The notes: generated by a model not told the origin, from the sequence alone. 64,000 nucleotides of DNA from Orthonyx spaldingii (GCA_013397795.1 VZTJ01005553.1:2264594-2328593); one strand, 5' to 3'. Positions 46,445 to 59,907 are shown, counted from the first letter of the stretch. Made by a program: numbers and translations.

Positions 46445-46700
46445 GAAGTGATAGTGAGACACCTATGGACATAGGTTTGTCCCCCAAGAAATCCAGTGTG
46501 CAAGATTATTCCCATTATTCACCACAAAGATCTACTACCACATGCATGCTAGGAGTAGGCATACAAGTGCTTAGAAGTACCATGTGCTTTTATAGAAGGC
46601 TTCAGAAAGGAAACCTTCATGAAAGGTGGATGTTTGCTCAGCAAGGATTATGCCAAAATCTGCAGAGGAGCACAGTGTTCCATATAGCAGTCTCATCTTG
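46445..46700 (+). other. Exon-like open segment with strong acceptor and donor
   Basis: The tract ttctaggttttcctttgtcattttag (to 46444) is one of the best acceptor-like sequences in the window. It is followed by 256 bases open in one frame, ending at tcatcttg|gtgagg (46700/46701), a good donor. The peptide opens SDSETPMDIGLSPKKSSVQD and YSHYSPQRSTTT, which looks like a disordered region of a nuclear or signalling protein. It ends with a Cys/Arg-rich part (CFYRRLQKGNLHERW). No family was recognised and no partner exon was found. It could be a real internal exon of an intron-rich gene, a non-coding RNA exon, or chance. Confidence 0.25.
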
Positions 46701-48636
46701 GTGAGGGACGAAGAGAAAAGAGGTGAAAGAGGAATAGATGTGTGCAGGAGTAGGACCTGGACAGTTTTCAGCTCATTTAATTGCCTCTGTTAGGAGCCCT
46801 GTCAACTTTGCCTCCCCATATGGTGAATAAAGCATTTCCTGGAAGCAAGTCCACATATCATGTGTGAATCATACCTGAGTGTAACCTTCTTCACTGACTG
46901 GGACAGTGTGACTGGGCTCCTGCCTTATGCTTCTGTCCATGGCTAAAAATGAGACTATGCACATCTTACCAAAGCAGCGCGCAGGCAGGCAACAGATTTT
47001 TCCTGTGACCAGATAATTAACTCTAACTAGTTAAATAAAACATGTCTACTTATGACATGAAGGTGTTTTTATGCTAATACATATTCCATCTGGAATCCCT
47101 CAGAGCTGCAGGTGCAGAGTCATCCACCAGATCGTGAGGACCCACAACACAAAAGGTGCACACAAAAAGACAGCTTCTAGCTGTGAAGAGCTGGCAGCCT
47201 AGCAGGCATCTCAGAAGTGCAAGAGGAAATGGAGAAGAGGTTGGAAAAATCCAAAGGTGTCCTCTATCACCAATTGCCTCACTCGTGCACGTCAAGTTTA
47301 CAAATACAAATGCTGAGCTTCTTGTGCCAAAGTCGCACACAGGCAGAAATGGGTATATTGCAAGTTTTGTATTATACATATGATATAGGGAGGCCTATGT
47401 ATACAGTAATTTACTACAACTATATATTGCCAAATAACCTTAGTGTATTTCTCTTACTGCAAATAACAGGTTAAGTCTTTTAGCACATGTATGGATTTGT
47501 CATTTCATATCTTTGAGCACATATGCATTGCATGTTGACAACTATTTTCTAGATCAAATTCACTGAAGTCTGCTAAACTCAGGAAGTATAGCAAGGCTCA
47601 TACTAAGTGTTTCGGGGGGTTGTTTTGTTTTTTTATGAGAACTCTGCAAGGAAATTGAATTTATAGTAAACTTGAATGAAAAAAGGAACCTGAATGAGAT
47701 TTCAATATTTTTATATATTCTTTTTAAGTATGAGTTTTTTTGTTAGCAATCTGCATTACAATATTTGCCTAGTAAATAGTAATACTCTACCAAAAAACTT
47801 CAGATTTGGATTTTTAATTAAGATCTATGTGAGTCTCATTTATTTCAGTTCTTGTTATCTAGGAGATGGGAAAATTCATATAAAAAAAAATCTTAAACCT
47901 TTATGTAAAATTGTGGTTGTTCAGGACAGAAGCCATCCTAAATTACTAATTGGCTATTATCTGCCCTGCAAAGAGAAATTTTAAATGGTGACAATGCAAA
48001 TAAAATAATGAGTAATGAATGAGCTATGTCGTGAATTTATTTTTATCTCTGTACAGTAATATATGAAAAATATACCTGCACATTAAAGTTACCATCCAGT
48101 GGTAACTACCTTTAACATATTTGAAGCATTATACTATCAATTAAACAAACTTAGGTTTTGCTCACAGTTTGGCTGTATAAGACCATTAATCTATATACTT
48201 GTTTAGTGTTCCCCTTATTAGCAATTAGGGAAAACAACTTCATGCCAAGTCTTCCTTATTGAATCTTGATTAATCACAGTAAGACAGCAGTATTCATCTC
48301 ACCCTGTTTTAGTGCATTTCAAGATTACACAAAGATCCTTCCATTATCTGCAAACCCCAAAGTTCTACTGTTTCTAATATGAACGGTGGTTTTAAGAATA
48401 AACAACAAACAAACAAAACTACTAAATGCAGAAATATCTAGGCACACTGGCAAGACAAAAACACAGGAAGCTTGGGACAGCTCAGTAAATCTAATTCAAT
48501 GAAAACTTGATTTGCACCCTGGTGGAAGACACATGACAACTATAGGAAAGTAAGATGCATCAAGGTTCTTAGTTTTCCAAAGCACTACTAGAATAAGATT
48601 ATCCGGTGTTTATATTGCTGAGTGTCATCACACATC

Positions 48637-48694
48637 CAAAAAAAACCCCCAACCAAACAAAACAAAACAAAAAAAGCAAACAAAAAAACCCACA
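48637..48694. repeat. A/C-rich low-complexity tract
   Basis: aaaaaaaaccccc followed by aaccaaacaaaacaaaac and further a/c runs, about 58 nt. Confidence 0.85.
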
Positions 48695-49040
48695 CCAGTA
48701 ACCCATCATTCCATTTTCTTTTCATATCAGAGTACAGCTCCTAAATCTGACTTAATCTGATGTGCTCCAATAGGGATGAAATCTTTTGGCTTTTATTTTT
48801 TGTAATTCAAAGTGTCTTAGACATCAAAGGATCTTTCCTTCTGGAAAGTCAATACTTCAGCATTTCAGAATAATACCCTAAAAAGCAGACACTCAAGATA
48901 TTTACTCAGTTTTGAAAATACCAGCTAAGGTTATTAAAATAATTTTACAATGTAATTGTCCCAGTTCCACTATTTCGGAATTGGATGACTGAGTGGGATG
49001 ATCAAGTTATTACTGTAAATCTCTTCACCCTGATATCCAG

Positions 49041-49310
49041 TGACAATGTGTGGGAATGGTATAAAGTTGCACCAGGAAGGGTTCAGACTGGACATAAGGA
49101 AGCATTTCTTTACTGAAAGGGTGTTCAAGCACCAGAACAGGCTTCCTAGAGAGGCAGTCAGTGCCCCAAACCTGTCAGTTTCCCTTAAGGGAAAACACTC
49201 TTAACAACATATTTTAATTTTTGGTCAGCCCTGAGTTTGTCTGGCAGTTGGACTTGATGATCTATGCAGGTCCCTTCCAACTGAAATAGTCTAGTCTATT
49301 CTTTTCTTAA
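49041..49310 (+). mobile_element. CR1 LINE 3' end, second subfamily
   Basis: Sense orientation: 'gaatggtataaagttgcaccaggaagggttcagactggacataaggaagcatttctttactgaaagggtgttcaagcaccagaacaggcttcctagagaggcagtcagtgccccaaacctgtcag', then 'aacatattttaatttttggtcagccctg' and 'cagttggacttgatgatctatgcaggtcccttccaactgaaatagtctagtctatt'. It belongs to the same subfamily as 29521-29620, in opposite orientation. Confidence 0.92.
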
Positions 49311-52300
49311 ATAGTCCTAAATCATTCTGTAAGAAAATATCAATAGGCAGTAAACATCCTGCATTTTCTGGATAACAAGTCAGAAACATGGCTTATCAGT
49401 GCTGGAACACAACTAAAAAATTCTGCAGACTTCTCTTTTTAGGATATGGACTATATGCTAATGTTACCTAGCTGTCAGAAGTTTTCCTTTAGAAATACCT
49501 TCTTAATTTTTATGTTGTGCACAGAAGGGGAAATCATGTCAGCAGACAGGTACTGCTGGGGCCTGGGAGGCTCAAGTTAGCAGCACACCAGACTGGGTCC
49601 GACTCATTTCTCCTCATCAACTGACTCCATGTGCAGACCTGCACAAGTGTGCACTGGTCACCTACCTACTTGCATGGCATCCTGCTACCCAATACATCTG
49701 GCTCCAGGGTAATCCCATCTGTCAAAAGACATTTTTTCAAAAATATGGTGTTGTTTCAAGCCAAAATGAAACACGAGTTTTGTGAATCACAAAAATTCTC
49801 ACAGCAACAACAGCAGGATACCCTGGACGGTGCTTCCAACAACAGAGCAGTAGCCTGAATAAATTACTTGTGAAATATTAGAGAAAACTCAATAAAACAT
49901 AATCAAAACAATTACCACGATATATTTTAATGGAAACATGGTTTCTTGAAGGTATTTGCAGATCAGAATATGGAAGTAGTTGAAACACAGGGCAATTTAC
50001 AATTACTGTAACTTTGCTTGCTGAGTACTTTACTAATCTGTTAAATGGTCAAGTCCAAAGCATAGCTGCTTTTTAAAAATCACAATCTCTAGTGACAAAT
50101 TAGCTGTAAAATACCTGACCAACAAAGATCTTTCCCCAAGCTAGAAATCTCTTGTACCCAGGGAAGGCCAGAACCTATTGCCAGAAGTAAGCATGAAAAT
50201 ATATTAGCAGTGGTCTTTTTTGTCCTTTAATAGCCCAGCCTAAGTGAAGACTGACCTACCAGCATTTCAGCAAACTTGGTGCATCTTTTGGCATAGGCTC
50301 ACCTCAAGGCTTATATTCTGGATTCATAACAAGATCATTGAGCCTCTCCAATACATTTGTTTCATTAAATGATAAGCAAAAGTAGTCCAAAGCACTTAAA
50401 TCTACTCAGAAAATCAATGGGAATGGGGAACAATCACAAGGTTATGTAACTATTGAAAATTATCTTTCACTCACTAGGGTTTCTGACTCTGTCATATATG
50501 ATGAAGTACTATTTAATCAAGTAAATTTGTTATCCATAAATCATGAAAATGATTTATTATTACTTATAATTTTACTAAATTACTTTTTTTTCCCTTAGGA
50601 TTACAAGTTTTTCTTGTAATGTTTTTCTTGTATTTTAAACATCTAGGAGAAAAAGTATTAATGACTAATTAAAAAGGTATAAGTGATGTCATAATCTAAA
50701 AAAATAAAATTAAGAAACCAATTTAAGACAAGAATGGACAGGTCATTTATTTAAAATTACACGTGCCAGCTCCAAAATCCAGTATCCTGCTGTGCATTCT
50801 CAGCATCTCACTTTCCTTTCTGACATATCCAACATGGCTCTTCCCAGGCTGGGAGTTTCAAACATTTCATTTTGCTGATCTTACTTTTGCTCAGGTTATT
50901 AACAAGCTCCTAAGTTATAAATATAGGGCCATTTACACAGAATCTTTATACTCAAAAATGTTTTCATGCATTTCTGCCCTACCTTATAGATTTCCAGTTT
51001 CCCTTAGTGACTGCTTGTCTTTGCCACTCCTGTGGTTTGTTCATGCTCCAACGTTCTTGCTCTTTCTCTCTCTTTTCTGTATAATCTCCCCTGGTTATAT
51101 TTTGCCCTTTCCTGTTCTTTGAGCTGACATCTATAGCAAACTTCTCATGTCTTCTTCTTAGTTCCTAATCTATTTAATTGCATTTAGCTGGCACGATTCC
51201 AAAGATAAACTCAGTTTTACTAAGTTCCATCTTTCATTCTATCCCTTTTAATTCAGCTCTCACAGAAGCCAGAAATGTTATCTGTGTACAGAGCACTTCA
51301 CCATGCAGCCCACTTTGCACTGTCTAAAGATGCTTCAAAAACGGGAAAATATCAGGCCAATTGGCAGCCATACATCATCCCCCTGAACATAATGCTTTCT
51401 CATACTGAGGAAGGAAAAGTTAAAAACCAAACTCCACATCCAAAGAAGCAATCAGTCGAGTTTGATTTTTCTTTCTCATCTTTCCTATCTTGTCAGTGTC
51501 TCATTCAATTCCAGCTCTTCATCATCTTTGACATGCAAGATTTTTAGGAAAAAAAAATATTTTGTCAGTGAATGAATTTTCTCACCCTGATTACTGGAAG
51601 CATCTCATCTTCCTTCATATGATCAATCCGAACTCCTCAGACTCAGCAGCCTGCTGGAACCTGTTGACCACACTAAAAGCCAGAAGCCATCCAATTCAGC
51701 CTTTTACATGAAATAGTATCGTCCATTTGGAGACAACTAAAACAGCTGTAATAAGTGGTCTCAAACATTCCTAGTAAAGTCAGAATCTGACCCCATAAAT
51801 TGGGATAATTGGTTGAAAAATATTAAAAAAATATGTGGTGGGGTTTTTTGTATTTTTTGGGGGGTGGTGGTGGTGGTGCTGTGTTTTAATTAGGGCCAAT
51901 GAACTGTCAGAATGGAGAGTTTCAATAGCAGGAATGGAAGGAAAGAGGGATGAACTGGGTGAACAAACTTCAACCAGCCATCTTCATCATCTGTATTCTA
52001 AGACAGAGAATTTCACAGAAAGTTGCTGGGCCTTCAATATAATGACTAAAGCAGAAGAGTTAAATAACTAGGGAACTCATCAACAACTATTGCCCTCATT
52101 AATTCTGTTGCAACCCAGAATCAACAATATATTTTCTTTTCACCAAGACTTCATTCTCTTGCTTTTAACCTGTCTCAAAAAATTAAAAAGCGCAAATTCA
52201 TTAATTTTACCATAATCAAAATAGCATTTTTCCTCATTAACTCTTCAACAGAGAAAAAAAGCTCCTTCACTTGGTTGTCAGTATCAGAATCTGCATTCAA

Positions 52301-53064
52301 AAAGAAAAATAGGAAATTCTTATCATGCAATCTTACCAGCCAAATTTACGTGAGGATAATGAAAGGAAGGAAGGTGTCAGGGGAGTAAAATAAACTTTTA
52401 AAAGATGCATAGGAATGTCACTAGCAAGCACAAGATAATGGAGAACTTGCTGAAAGCTGAGATGGAAAATATTAAACAGCCCTCCACCTGGGAAAAGGGA
52501 AGGGAAAGTACTGCTGCCAAATTTTGCAAATTGTTCTTAAGTTACAAATATGAAGGCAAGGCTCTTTGTAAGAGGTCTTGGCAAAGAGACAATCCTAAGA
52601 AAAGGCAGATAGGACAGGTAAAACTGAGTTACTGCTAAACCATGTATTCCAGATCTTATATTTCCCTCTTTCTTGATGTCCTATAACTTCTCTTATGAGA
52701 ACATAAGAGAACATTACACAATGACATGAGGCTTTTTCCTTCACCTCCTGCTTCCAAAAGATTTTTCCTTGAATGAGATATAATCATTCTTAACAGTAAT
52801 GAAAAGAGGAAAAAAAAAATTCCACATCTGAGAAGACACCAGGTAGAGCTGTGATTAAAGATTGACATTTTTACCTAGTATGCAAGATTAAATTTTCCAT
52901 TTTTATACATTCCCTCAAGAACAACTTGTTCAGATATAGATGAGTTGGCATCATTCTGTCAGTTCTCAGTGTGGCAAAAGATTCTGGAGACTGGACCAGA
53001 AAATGAGCACCCCACATAAGCCAAATCTATGACTATTTTTTTTTCTTGTGATCTGCTTGAAAGA
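49311..53064. other. Unique AT-rich non-coding sequence
   Basis: About 3.7 kb with a GGT tract (51859-51878). The open frame at 51260-51547 follows an acceptor-like ttaattcagctctcacag, but two frames look equally coding-like, so it was not called. Confidence 0.55.
51859..51878. repeat. GGT trinucleotide tract
   Basis: Six G followed by five tgg units, 20 nt. G-rich on the plus strand. Confidence 0.85.
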
Positions 53065-53865
53065 ATACTGTGGAATAAAGCCCTGGATAGAACAAGGGTC
53101 CAGGAGAGCTGATTATTTTTCAGAGATTGTGTCTCCCAAGCTCAAGAATGAGGTGTCCCAATGAGAGGAGGTTACGTGCAATAGCAGGGGGCCTGCTTGG
53201 ATGAAAATAGAGCTCCCAACAAAACTTAGCTATAAAAAAGAGAAGCCTGCAAGAGGTGAAAGCAGGGATAAAGGACCTGGGGGGAATATGGGGACACTGA
53301 GTATGCAGGGATGTGGTTAGGAAAGCCAAAGTCCATTTGGAGCTTAATCTGACAAGGGACATGAAAGTGAACAAGAAAGGTTTCTGTGGGCAGTTCAGTA
53401 GCAAGAAGGGAAAATGTAGAGCCACTTCTGAATGGGGCAGAGGACCTGGTGATAGAGGATAGACAGGCTGAGGTATTAGTGCCTTTTTCACATCTCTCTT
53501 TCCTGTTCAGATTGGCCATCAATCCTGGGTCACTGAGAACAATGGGAAGCTCTGGAGCAAGGGCAGCATCCTCAGTGGAGGAAGAAAGCCAAAGTTTTTT
53601 CTCAGTAGTTTTTGCTGACAGGACAAGAGGGAATGGGCACAAACTGAGATACAGGAAATTCACCTTAACATAAGAAAGCTTTTTTACTCTGTATTCAAAC
53701 ACTAGAAAGGGTTGCCCAGACAGTTTGTGAAGTCTCCATCCTTGGAGATATTAAAAATCTGACTGGACAGAGTCCTCAGCAACCTTCTTTGAGCACAGGG
53801 TTGGACTAGATGATCTCCAAGAATCCCTTCCAACCTCATCCATATTGCTATTCTGCAGTTTCTGT
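53065..53865 (+). mobile_element. CR1 LINE with large internal deletion
   Basis: The first part, about 53065-53588, is the ORF2 linker between endonuclease and RT: 'gggtccaggagagct', 'ctcccaagctcaagaatgaggtgtcccaatgagagg', 'gggggcctgcttggatgaaaatagagctc', 'ggaatatggggacactgagtatgcagggatgtggttaggaaagccaaag', 'caagaaaggtttct' and 'gtcactgagaacaatgggaagctctggagcaagggcag'. The second part, from about 53598, is the far C-terminus and 3' UTR: 'gacaggacaagagggaatgggcacaaactga', 'ttggagatattaaaaatctgactggac' and 'ggttggactagatgatctccaagaatcccttccaacctcatccatattgctattctg'. The whole RT domain, normally between these parts, is missing. Many stops; non-functional. Confidence 0.88.
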
Positions 53866-54033
53866 GGGTTTTTGTCTATTTCTGCATACATTCACTTTTC
53901 AAGGAAAAAAGAATTATATCTCAAAATTTCCAGAAATATTTTTTTCTTCCTCTCTCTTTTTTAAGAGTTTCATTATCCATTTAGCTTTACATTAACAAAC
54001 CCTTGTCAACTCCCTGCCAGTTAACAGAAGCTG

Positions 54034-54051
54034 TATATATATATATATATA
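54034..54051. repeat. TA dinucleotide repeat
   Basis: Nine uninterrupted TA units. Confidence 0.92.
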
Positions 54052-54550
54052 AAAGAAATTTTAAATCTAAGACTCACACTCACAGTATAGGCAAATCCTA
54101 TTCCATATATATCCTTCAGATAAAGAAATACCTTATTGCCCAATGAATAATATTTAGTAGGCATCACCAGAGCAGAACTCCTAGAGTAACCTGGGAGGGT
54201 TTGCAACATTTGTTGAAGGCAGTTCCTTTCAGTACAGGCTTTGGTTAACTTTAATTTAAGGCTTTTTCTGAAGAGAAAACCTTGAAAATTATAATGAAAA
54301 GAAAGTAAAGAACGTCCAGAGGGACCACCATATAATATCCCAAGCACCCACATAGCAGCCACATTTAAAATGCTCAAATGGTATGAAAATACTTTCTACT
54401 ATTATGGAGATTGTCACAGATGCATATTTAAGGACAAGAAGGACTCCTTGGAGAATTCTATGTGGCAGTATGCAAAATTTGGGTCATAATCACCCATCCC
54501 ATAATTCCTAAAGCATCATGTTTCTGTAGCTTCAGCAGGAAAATACTCTT

Positions 54551-54574
54551 AAAAAACAAAACAAAACAAAACAA
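54551..54574. repeat. AAAAC pentanucleotide repeat
   Basis: About four aaaac units after a run of six A. Confidence 0.9.
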
Positions 54575-57500
54575 CCTAGCCTTTATTCCCACTAAATGTA
54601 ACTATGAAAAACAGTAGACTCATTAAAAGCTTTCATAAAAAGATAAATGTTTAAGCATATTCAAGTATTACTTTTCTTTGATTTGACCTTGGCTAAATTG
54701 AAAGCACATAGAAAAATTTACAGTCAATGCTTGATGTGAGCTATACTAATATCTGGCTAACTGCCTCTGCTGTGAAAGCTCTTTCTATTTCAGTAAAATT
54801 TTATGCACAAAAGCATTTTCTAGAAACTGATGTAGTGTGTTCAATACATTTTTAGACCCAAGCTTAATTACAAAAGCTTTTTCATAATAACAAATATTGT
54901 CCCAAGCAGAGACTATATTTAATAAATATGCTTATTATTTTCCTTAATGAAAGCAATGTTTAAAATTTGTAGGTAATCCCATTACACTGTACTTCAATTA
55001 TACAGCCCAGCTCTCCTACCCTCCTGCTGATAGAAGAATTCCTCATCTTAGTTTCCAATTATATACATTAAATCCTTCCAAAACTACCTTCATTATTACA
55101 CACAGCATGTATAGCTCTATCAGAGAAAAAGCTGTAATTGGGAAAGAGCAAAACGCATTTTCGAGCCTAAGATAAGTTAATTATGTCAATTAAAATAATC
55201 TTCTCTCCACTCAACAAATATGACCTGTTTGTACAAAGAAACACAGCAGGACAGGTACTGATCCTGATAAACCATGCTGTTTCTACTCAAGTCATTCTAA
55301 CCAGAAAATTTGTGAAAGAACCAAATTTTGATGTTAAATTAATTTATAATAGAAGAATGGTCAAAAAACTATTGGATGAACCCAGGGGAATTCTCCAAAA
55401 CAAAAACCATAGCTTTTTCTATATACACCCAAAATTAAACCTAAGCGCTTCTGTTCTTGGACTAAACTTCTACTTCCTAAAAGCAGAAAAGGACAACTGA
55501 CACAAGCAGACTACTGACAGAAAAGGTCCTGGAAATATATAAATTAAAAATGCTAGGTACAACAAGTAAAATCTGCACCCTTACTGTCAATGGTCCTTGG
55601 CAAAGAATTTCATCTCAGCATCAGGTGGCAACCAGATGAATCTATGAAGTGTTGATTCTAATTACAGGGTCTCAAGTCAGAGCTTGGACTGTTGCAGATA
55701 TGGCTGCATACGGCAAAACCAGAGCTGTTCACCCCAAACAGCATCAGTGTACAAGGAGGCTCCCAGATCCTGTAACTGCACAAGCCCAACTTTCAGTCCC
55801 TCAGCTTGTACAAGGAACAGTGAGATGTGATGCATCTCTCCCTATTAGCTGCTGCTGCTAGTTAATTTTCCTTCCTCTACCCACCATACTTTTCTTTGAC
55901 ACTACATTTGATCAGCCTCAGCCACTTCAACCAGTTCTTAGAATGTGCAGTTTTCACAAGCATGCTCATTCCCATATTTTCACAGCATCTAATTGTGACA
56001 GCACAGCTATTCATGACCCTAATTTTGCTGTGAAGAATTTTTCCCATCCCACCTCACAGTGCCTTACCTGGATCATCCACCTTTTGAACACTTCCTAACG
56101 TATCTGTGGTTGTTGTTCTATGGGCATCAGAAATAGAAGCAATATTCTAGAGTACTACAATCCTTCTATGATGCCACCATAAACTGATTTGAATCTGAAT
56201 ATTTTTTGTTGTTCTTTCTTTATGCCAAACTCTTACTTCTTTATCTTAGAAATTCCTGGCAATTTGCTGTATAAAATTTGTAGTGACAATTTGATATGAC
56301 AAGAAAAGTCAAATCCAAGTACACTGCAGTTTAGAGAACATTTTCAGGTTTCACAGGGAAATGCTACTTGTTCTGGAAGTTCCAATCTCTTAATTTCTTT
56401 TACCCTGATTTGGTTTTTTATCACTTGGTGATTTTGTCAGGGAATTGGGATCACTGCCAAAGATGTTTACCTCAATTTTGTTTCCAGTTCTAAATTAGAT
56501 TCCTCCTAAATAGTGAATTAGATTATTCATCAGTAAAAATCTAAATCTTCATTATTAATTTACTAGAAACAATACAGCACCTTGTAAAACATTTATGCAG
56601 CAGTAAACGGAGAACCACTTTGCAGAGATCATGACATGCTTAATTTACTACACAACTAAATATTTAATTACAAATGGTGGCAAAGCTGAAGGTGTTCTGA
56701 TGAAATTAAACAATCTTTTAAATAGTAAAAGTCTTAACTTTTTTGTGGGCAGCAATGGTAAAATTCTAAAACAAGTGGTAGGAAACTTGCTCTTTTTTGT
56801 GGGGTTTGCCATTACCAGTTAAGTGTAGAATCATGTATTTGGCTAGCCAGTCTGCTATTTACTGATAGGTCTGCTCCCTCCTGTAGTTTCAACAGAAATA
56901 ATTTTTAAATGGCATATTAAATTAATTGAAAATGCAGTGCACTTTGAGGCACTACATTTGCAATGTAATAGTCTTGCTCCAATGCTTTCCTTGCTAACAT
57001 CTTTAATTAGAGTAATGGCATTTTAACTTCTTTGCGAATATCTAGCAATTCTTTGTTTCATATTCAATTTTCAAAACATCCCAGGTACAATATTTTAAAT
57101 TCATTTGCATTTATACATCCAGACTTATATTAAAAAACCAACAACTTGTTTATATTTCCAGTTTAGGAAATTCCACACAGAGCTTTTGCAAAGCCATCTC
57201 AAGATGAATATATCCTTCCCAGTGTTAAACCTGAACAAACATTAATGTGTATCTAATTGAAGTGAGCTTTCAAAACAGATCTTCAACAAATGTAGCCAAT
57301 TGTTTCAGAATTTGCTAAATGTGTAGCAATATGGAGAATGACTTATCTTTTTTTTTCCCCTTCTTTTTTAAACTATTCCTTCGTATTGTCTCTCGAACTC
57401 ATATAACTCAGCTTTCAGAAGAGGAAGGTAAGGGATGGTTTCTACCCTTATGTACCGTGATGCATGCAAAAAATGGAGAAACAAAGCAAGATAGGCTGGA

Positions 57501-59471
57501 GAAAGTTATGAAAAATACCATCATGTCCCATTTCAGGAGAAAGGTCCACTGAATAGAATATTACACCAAACAAAGCAATTATCAGGCTATAAGTATAGTC
57601 TGGAAAACAAAGGGTAGCAACAGGATTGCTTCTACCTAATCTTGAACATCTCTTTCAAAACAGCAAATTGGTATTTCTTGACTATCAAGTTGTTTTTATT
57701 AACAGTGTAGAATCTCCTGACCTTTTGCTACCATGTAAGAGTACATGACAGTCTTGTCAAAAATAATTCACCTAAAATCTTAGAAAAGTTGTTAGCTAAG
57801 AAAGCCACAGCTATGTATACATAATTAATCAGCTAACAGGAAAAGAATATTATATTTAGAGCATGAGTAAAACACATTTTTCTACATCTTCCTTATGTCT
57901 CAAGGCTAAAGAATATTTCATAGATTTACAAAACTGCACGCTATAGCTCTTCATGCCTCTGAACTGAATAAAGAATATACACTTGGTAGCATGCCTCTCA
58001 TTACACCGCAGCATCCTAATGATGTGACCTTGCTTCCCAAAGTAACTTGTAAGTTTCTTAAAAGTAAGATGAGTGATATCACTGGTATTAATGAACCCAT
58101 GCTCAGTTTAAACATCGCTGCATGAAATGTGGAAGCACTTGATGGAAGACAGACTGAAGTAAATTGAAAAAATCCTAGTCTAGGATTGAAATAAAGTTTT
58201 CATACAAAGTTTGTTCTTCAAATCCAATTCCAGTTTAACCATGACAAAGTTATTGCAATGTTGATCTTAACAAAAGGCATGTGATATCCATACAGTAGTT
58301 ACTACAGAACACAATAAGGCACTCAGCGTAGTGTTGGTATCATCACTGGTTGTCTCAGAAGAGCTAAGAGTGGTGCCAGTACCTGCATGTACTTTCTGTG
58401 TCTGAACAATGTCATTTCTGAACAGACTTGCAAAGGAGGGAGGATGGGAGGTGGGAGTGGTGGAAACATGAGGAACCTTGTTATGCTGTTTACCTGTAAG
58501 CTGCTGTGAAAAAGAGAACTTCAGACTTCAGAATATGTTGGGAGTGCTTCATGTGCTATTGGGGCGCCCTTCCCAGTGTTAAAACCTCTCAGACTGCCCA
58601 TACTAGCTAATCCCTTGATTCTTTCCAATTGCTCATCTGAAGCTGTTAACATATATTAGAGCTATAACTATGCTTTCCCCGATACACACCAACATTTTAA
58701 GCAGTGTATGGCAGAGAATTTTTTTCACCATAAAAAAAACATGCCTCATTTAAAATAAACTGTCTTGAGAATCGCATGACATGACAACAATGCTAAATTT
58801 TACTAAAGCTTTTTACACACACATGACTTTGGAAGGCTGCCTTCCAGTGAGAGCACGTAACATATGTACCAGCTCTAATGGCCCATATAGGATATTAAAA
58901 ACACATAAAGAATAATTTGATAATCTACCTTAGGAACAGAATGAGAATTTTCATCTCGGTTTTCTCCAGAGACTCTAATGCCAAAGGACAGATTGTTTCC
59001 TGTCAGTGTTTCAAACTGATCTTTATTTGCAAACACAGCAAGTGATGCCAAATGCAGTTCAGAATGCAAATCAAACAACTATTTATTATGCGCTGTTTTG
59101 AATTGCTTATGCAGGACAGAGAGGCAAGTAATGATAAAAAAAACCAAAAAACAAAATCATGCTTGAACATCACACAAGCCATTTCCATAATATACTTGAA
59201 CACTGTATATAAGTGCAAAGGAATAAGACTATTCCAATAAAATAATGAGTGCCTTATGAGTTAAATATATTCACAATGCTACATACTGGGATTTAACAGA
59301 ACTTGATATATGATGTAGACGAAAATGTAAATGAAGTAGGTACACAAAGAGAAAAAAAGGGGGAAATGATAAATTATTTATTGAATGAAAGCAGAAAATA
59401 GAAAATAAGAAAACCTTTTCTTTGAAAAAACAGGTTAACTTGTAACCAATGATAATAAACCCACATATTCA

Positions 59472-59589
59472 TCAGAGGCAGGTCCAATCTGATTCTATTT
59501 GAGTCCCAGCTGAGCACTCAGAGCAGCAATCAATGCAGCTCTTGGTGTGGCTGTCGTTTTCGGCATGTTCCTGTCCATCTTGGTTTTGT
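59472..59589 (-). other. Weak exon-like open segment, possible terminal exon
   Basis: On the minus strand, tttcatcttgtttgcttcaag (AG at 59591-59590) is a reasonable acceptor. It is followed by 38 codons to TGA at 59474-59472. The peptide includes DGQEHAENDSHTKSCIDCCS and ends ESDWTCL; the cysteine cluster is unusual. A second frame is also open to TAG after 27-30 codons, which weakens the case. An AATAAA (complement of tttatt near 59378) lies about 95 bases beyond the stop. The short CpG-containing core is atypical for the AT-rich surroundings. No family was recognised. Confidence 0.15.
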
Positions 59590-59907
59590 CTTGAAGCAAA
59601 CAAGATGAAAATTAACTAGAAAAGTTACTTATTCTAAGATAATCACAACACTGACTAAAATGGCAAAGGAAAAAAAAACCAACTGTTTTCAGTGCCATAT
59701 TACAGAGACGTATGGGTGGTACCTGAGAGGCAATTGTACAGAGCAGTGCACACCAGAATAATGCATGGGGGAAAGGGAGAGGCTCCACCAATGTATGGCA
59801 GCCAGCTAAGGTTAGAGTCCTCTTAGATTAGACTGGAGAGAAGGAGAGAAGATATTCTGTTGTTTACAAAGAGCTCACTCATAGCTGGTTAAGAGGTATT
59901 TCTTTAA

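Larger units (their letters stand above)
44976..49040. other. Unique AT-rich non-coding sequence with one exon-like segment
   Basis: About 4 kb. It contains the exon-like segment 46445-46700 and an A/C low-complexity tract (48637-48694). No transposon was recognised. Confidence 0.55.

Noticed and set aside
50763..51122. 119-codon plus-strand open frame
   Set aside because: Pyrimidine-rich sequence giving a Leu/Ser/Phe-rich translation; no motif or splice support.
51260..51547. Possible exon after acceptor-like ttaattcagctctcacag
   Set aside because: Two different frames look equally plausible and no donor is clear, so coding cannot be argued.
53226..53702. 158-codon minus-strand open frame
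   Set aside because: Antisense shadow of the plus-strand CR1 at 53065-53865.
59530..59600. Plus-strand hydrophobic reading AALGVAVVFGMFLSILVLS
   Set aside because: It has an upstream stop a few codons before and no start or splice site; likely the complement of the minus-strand candidate or chance.
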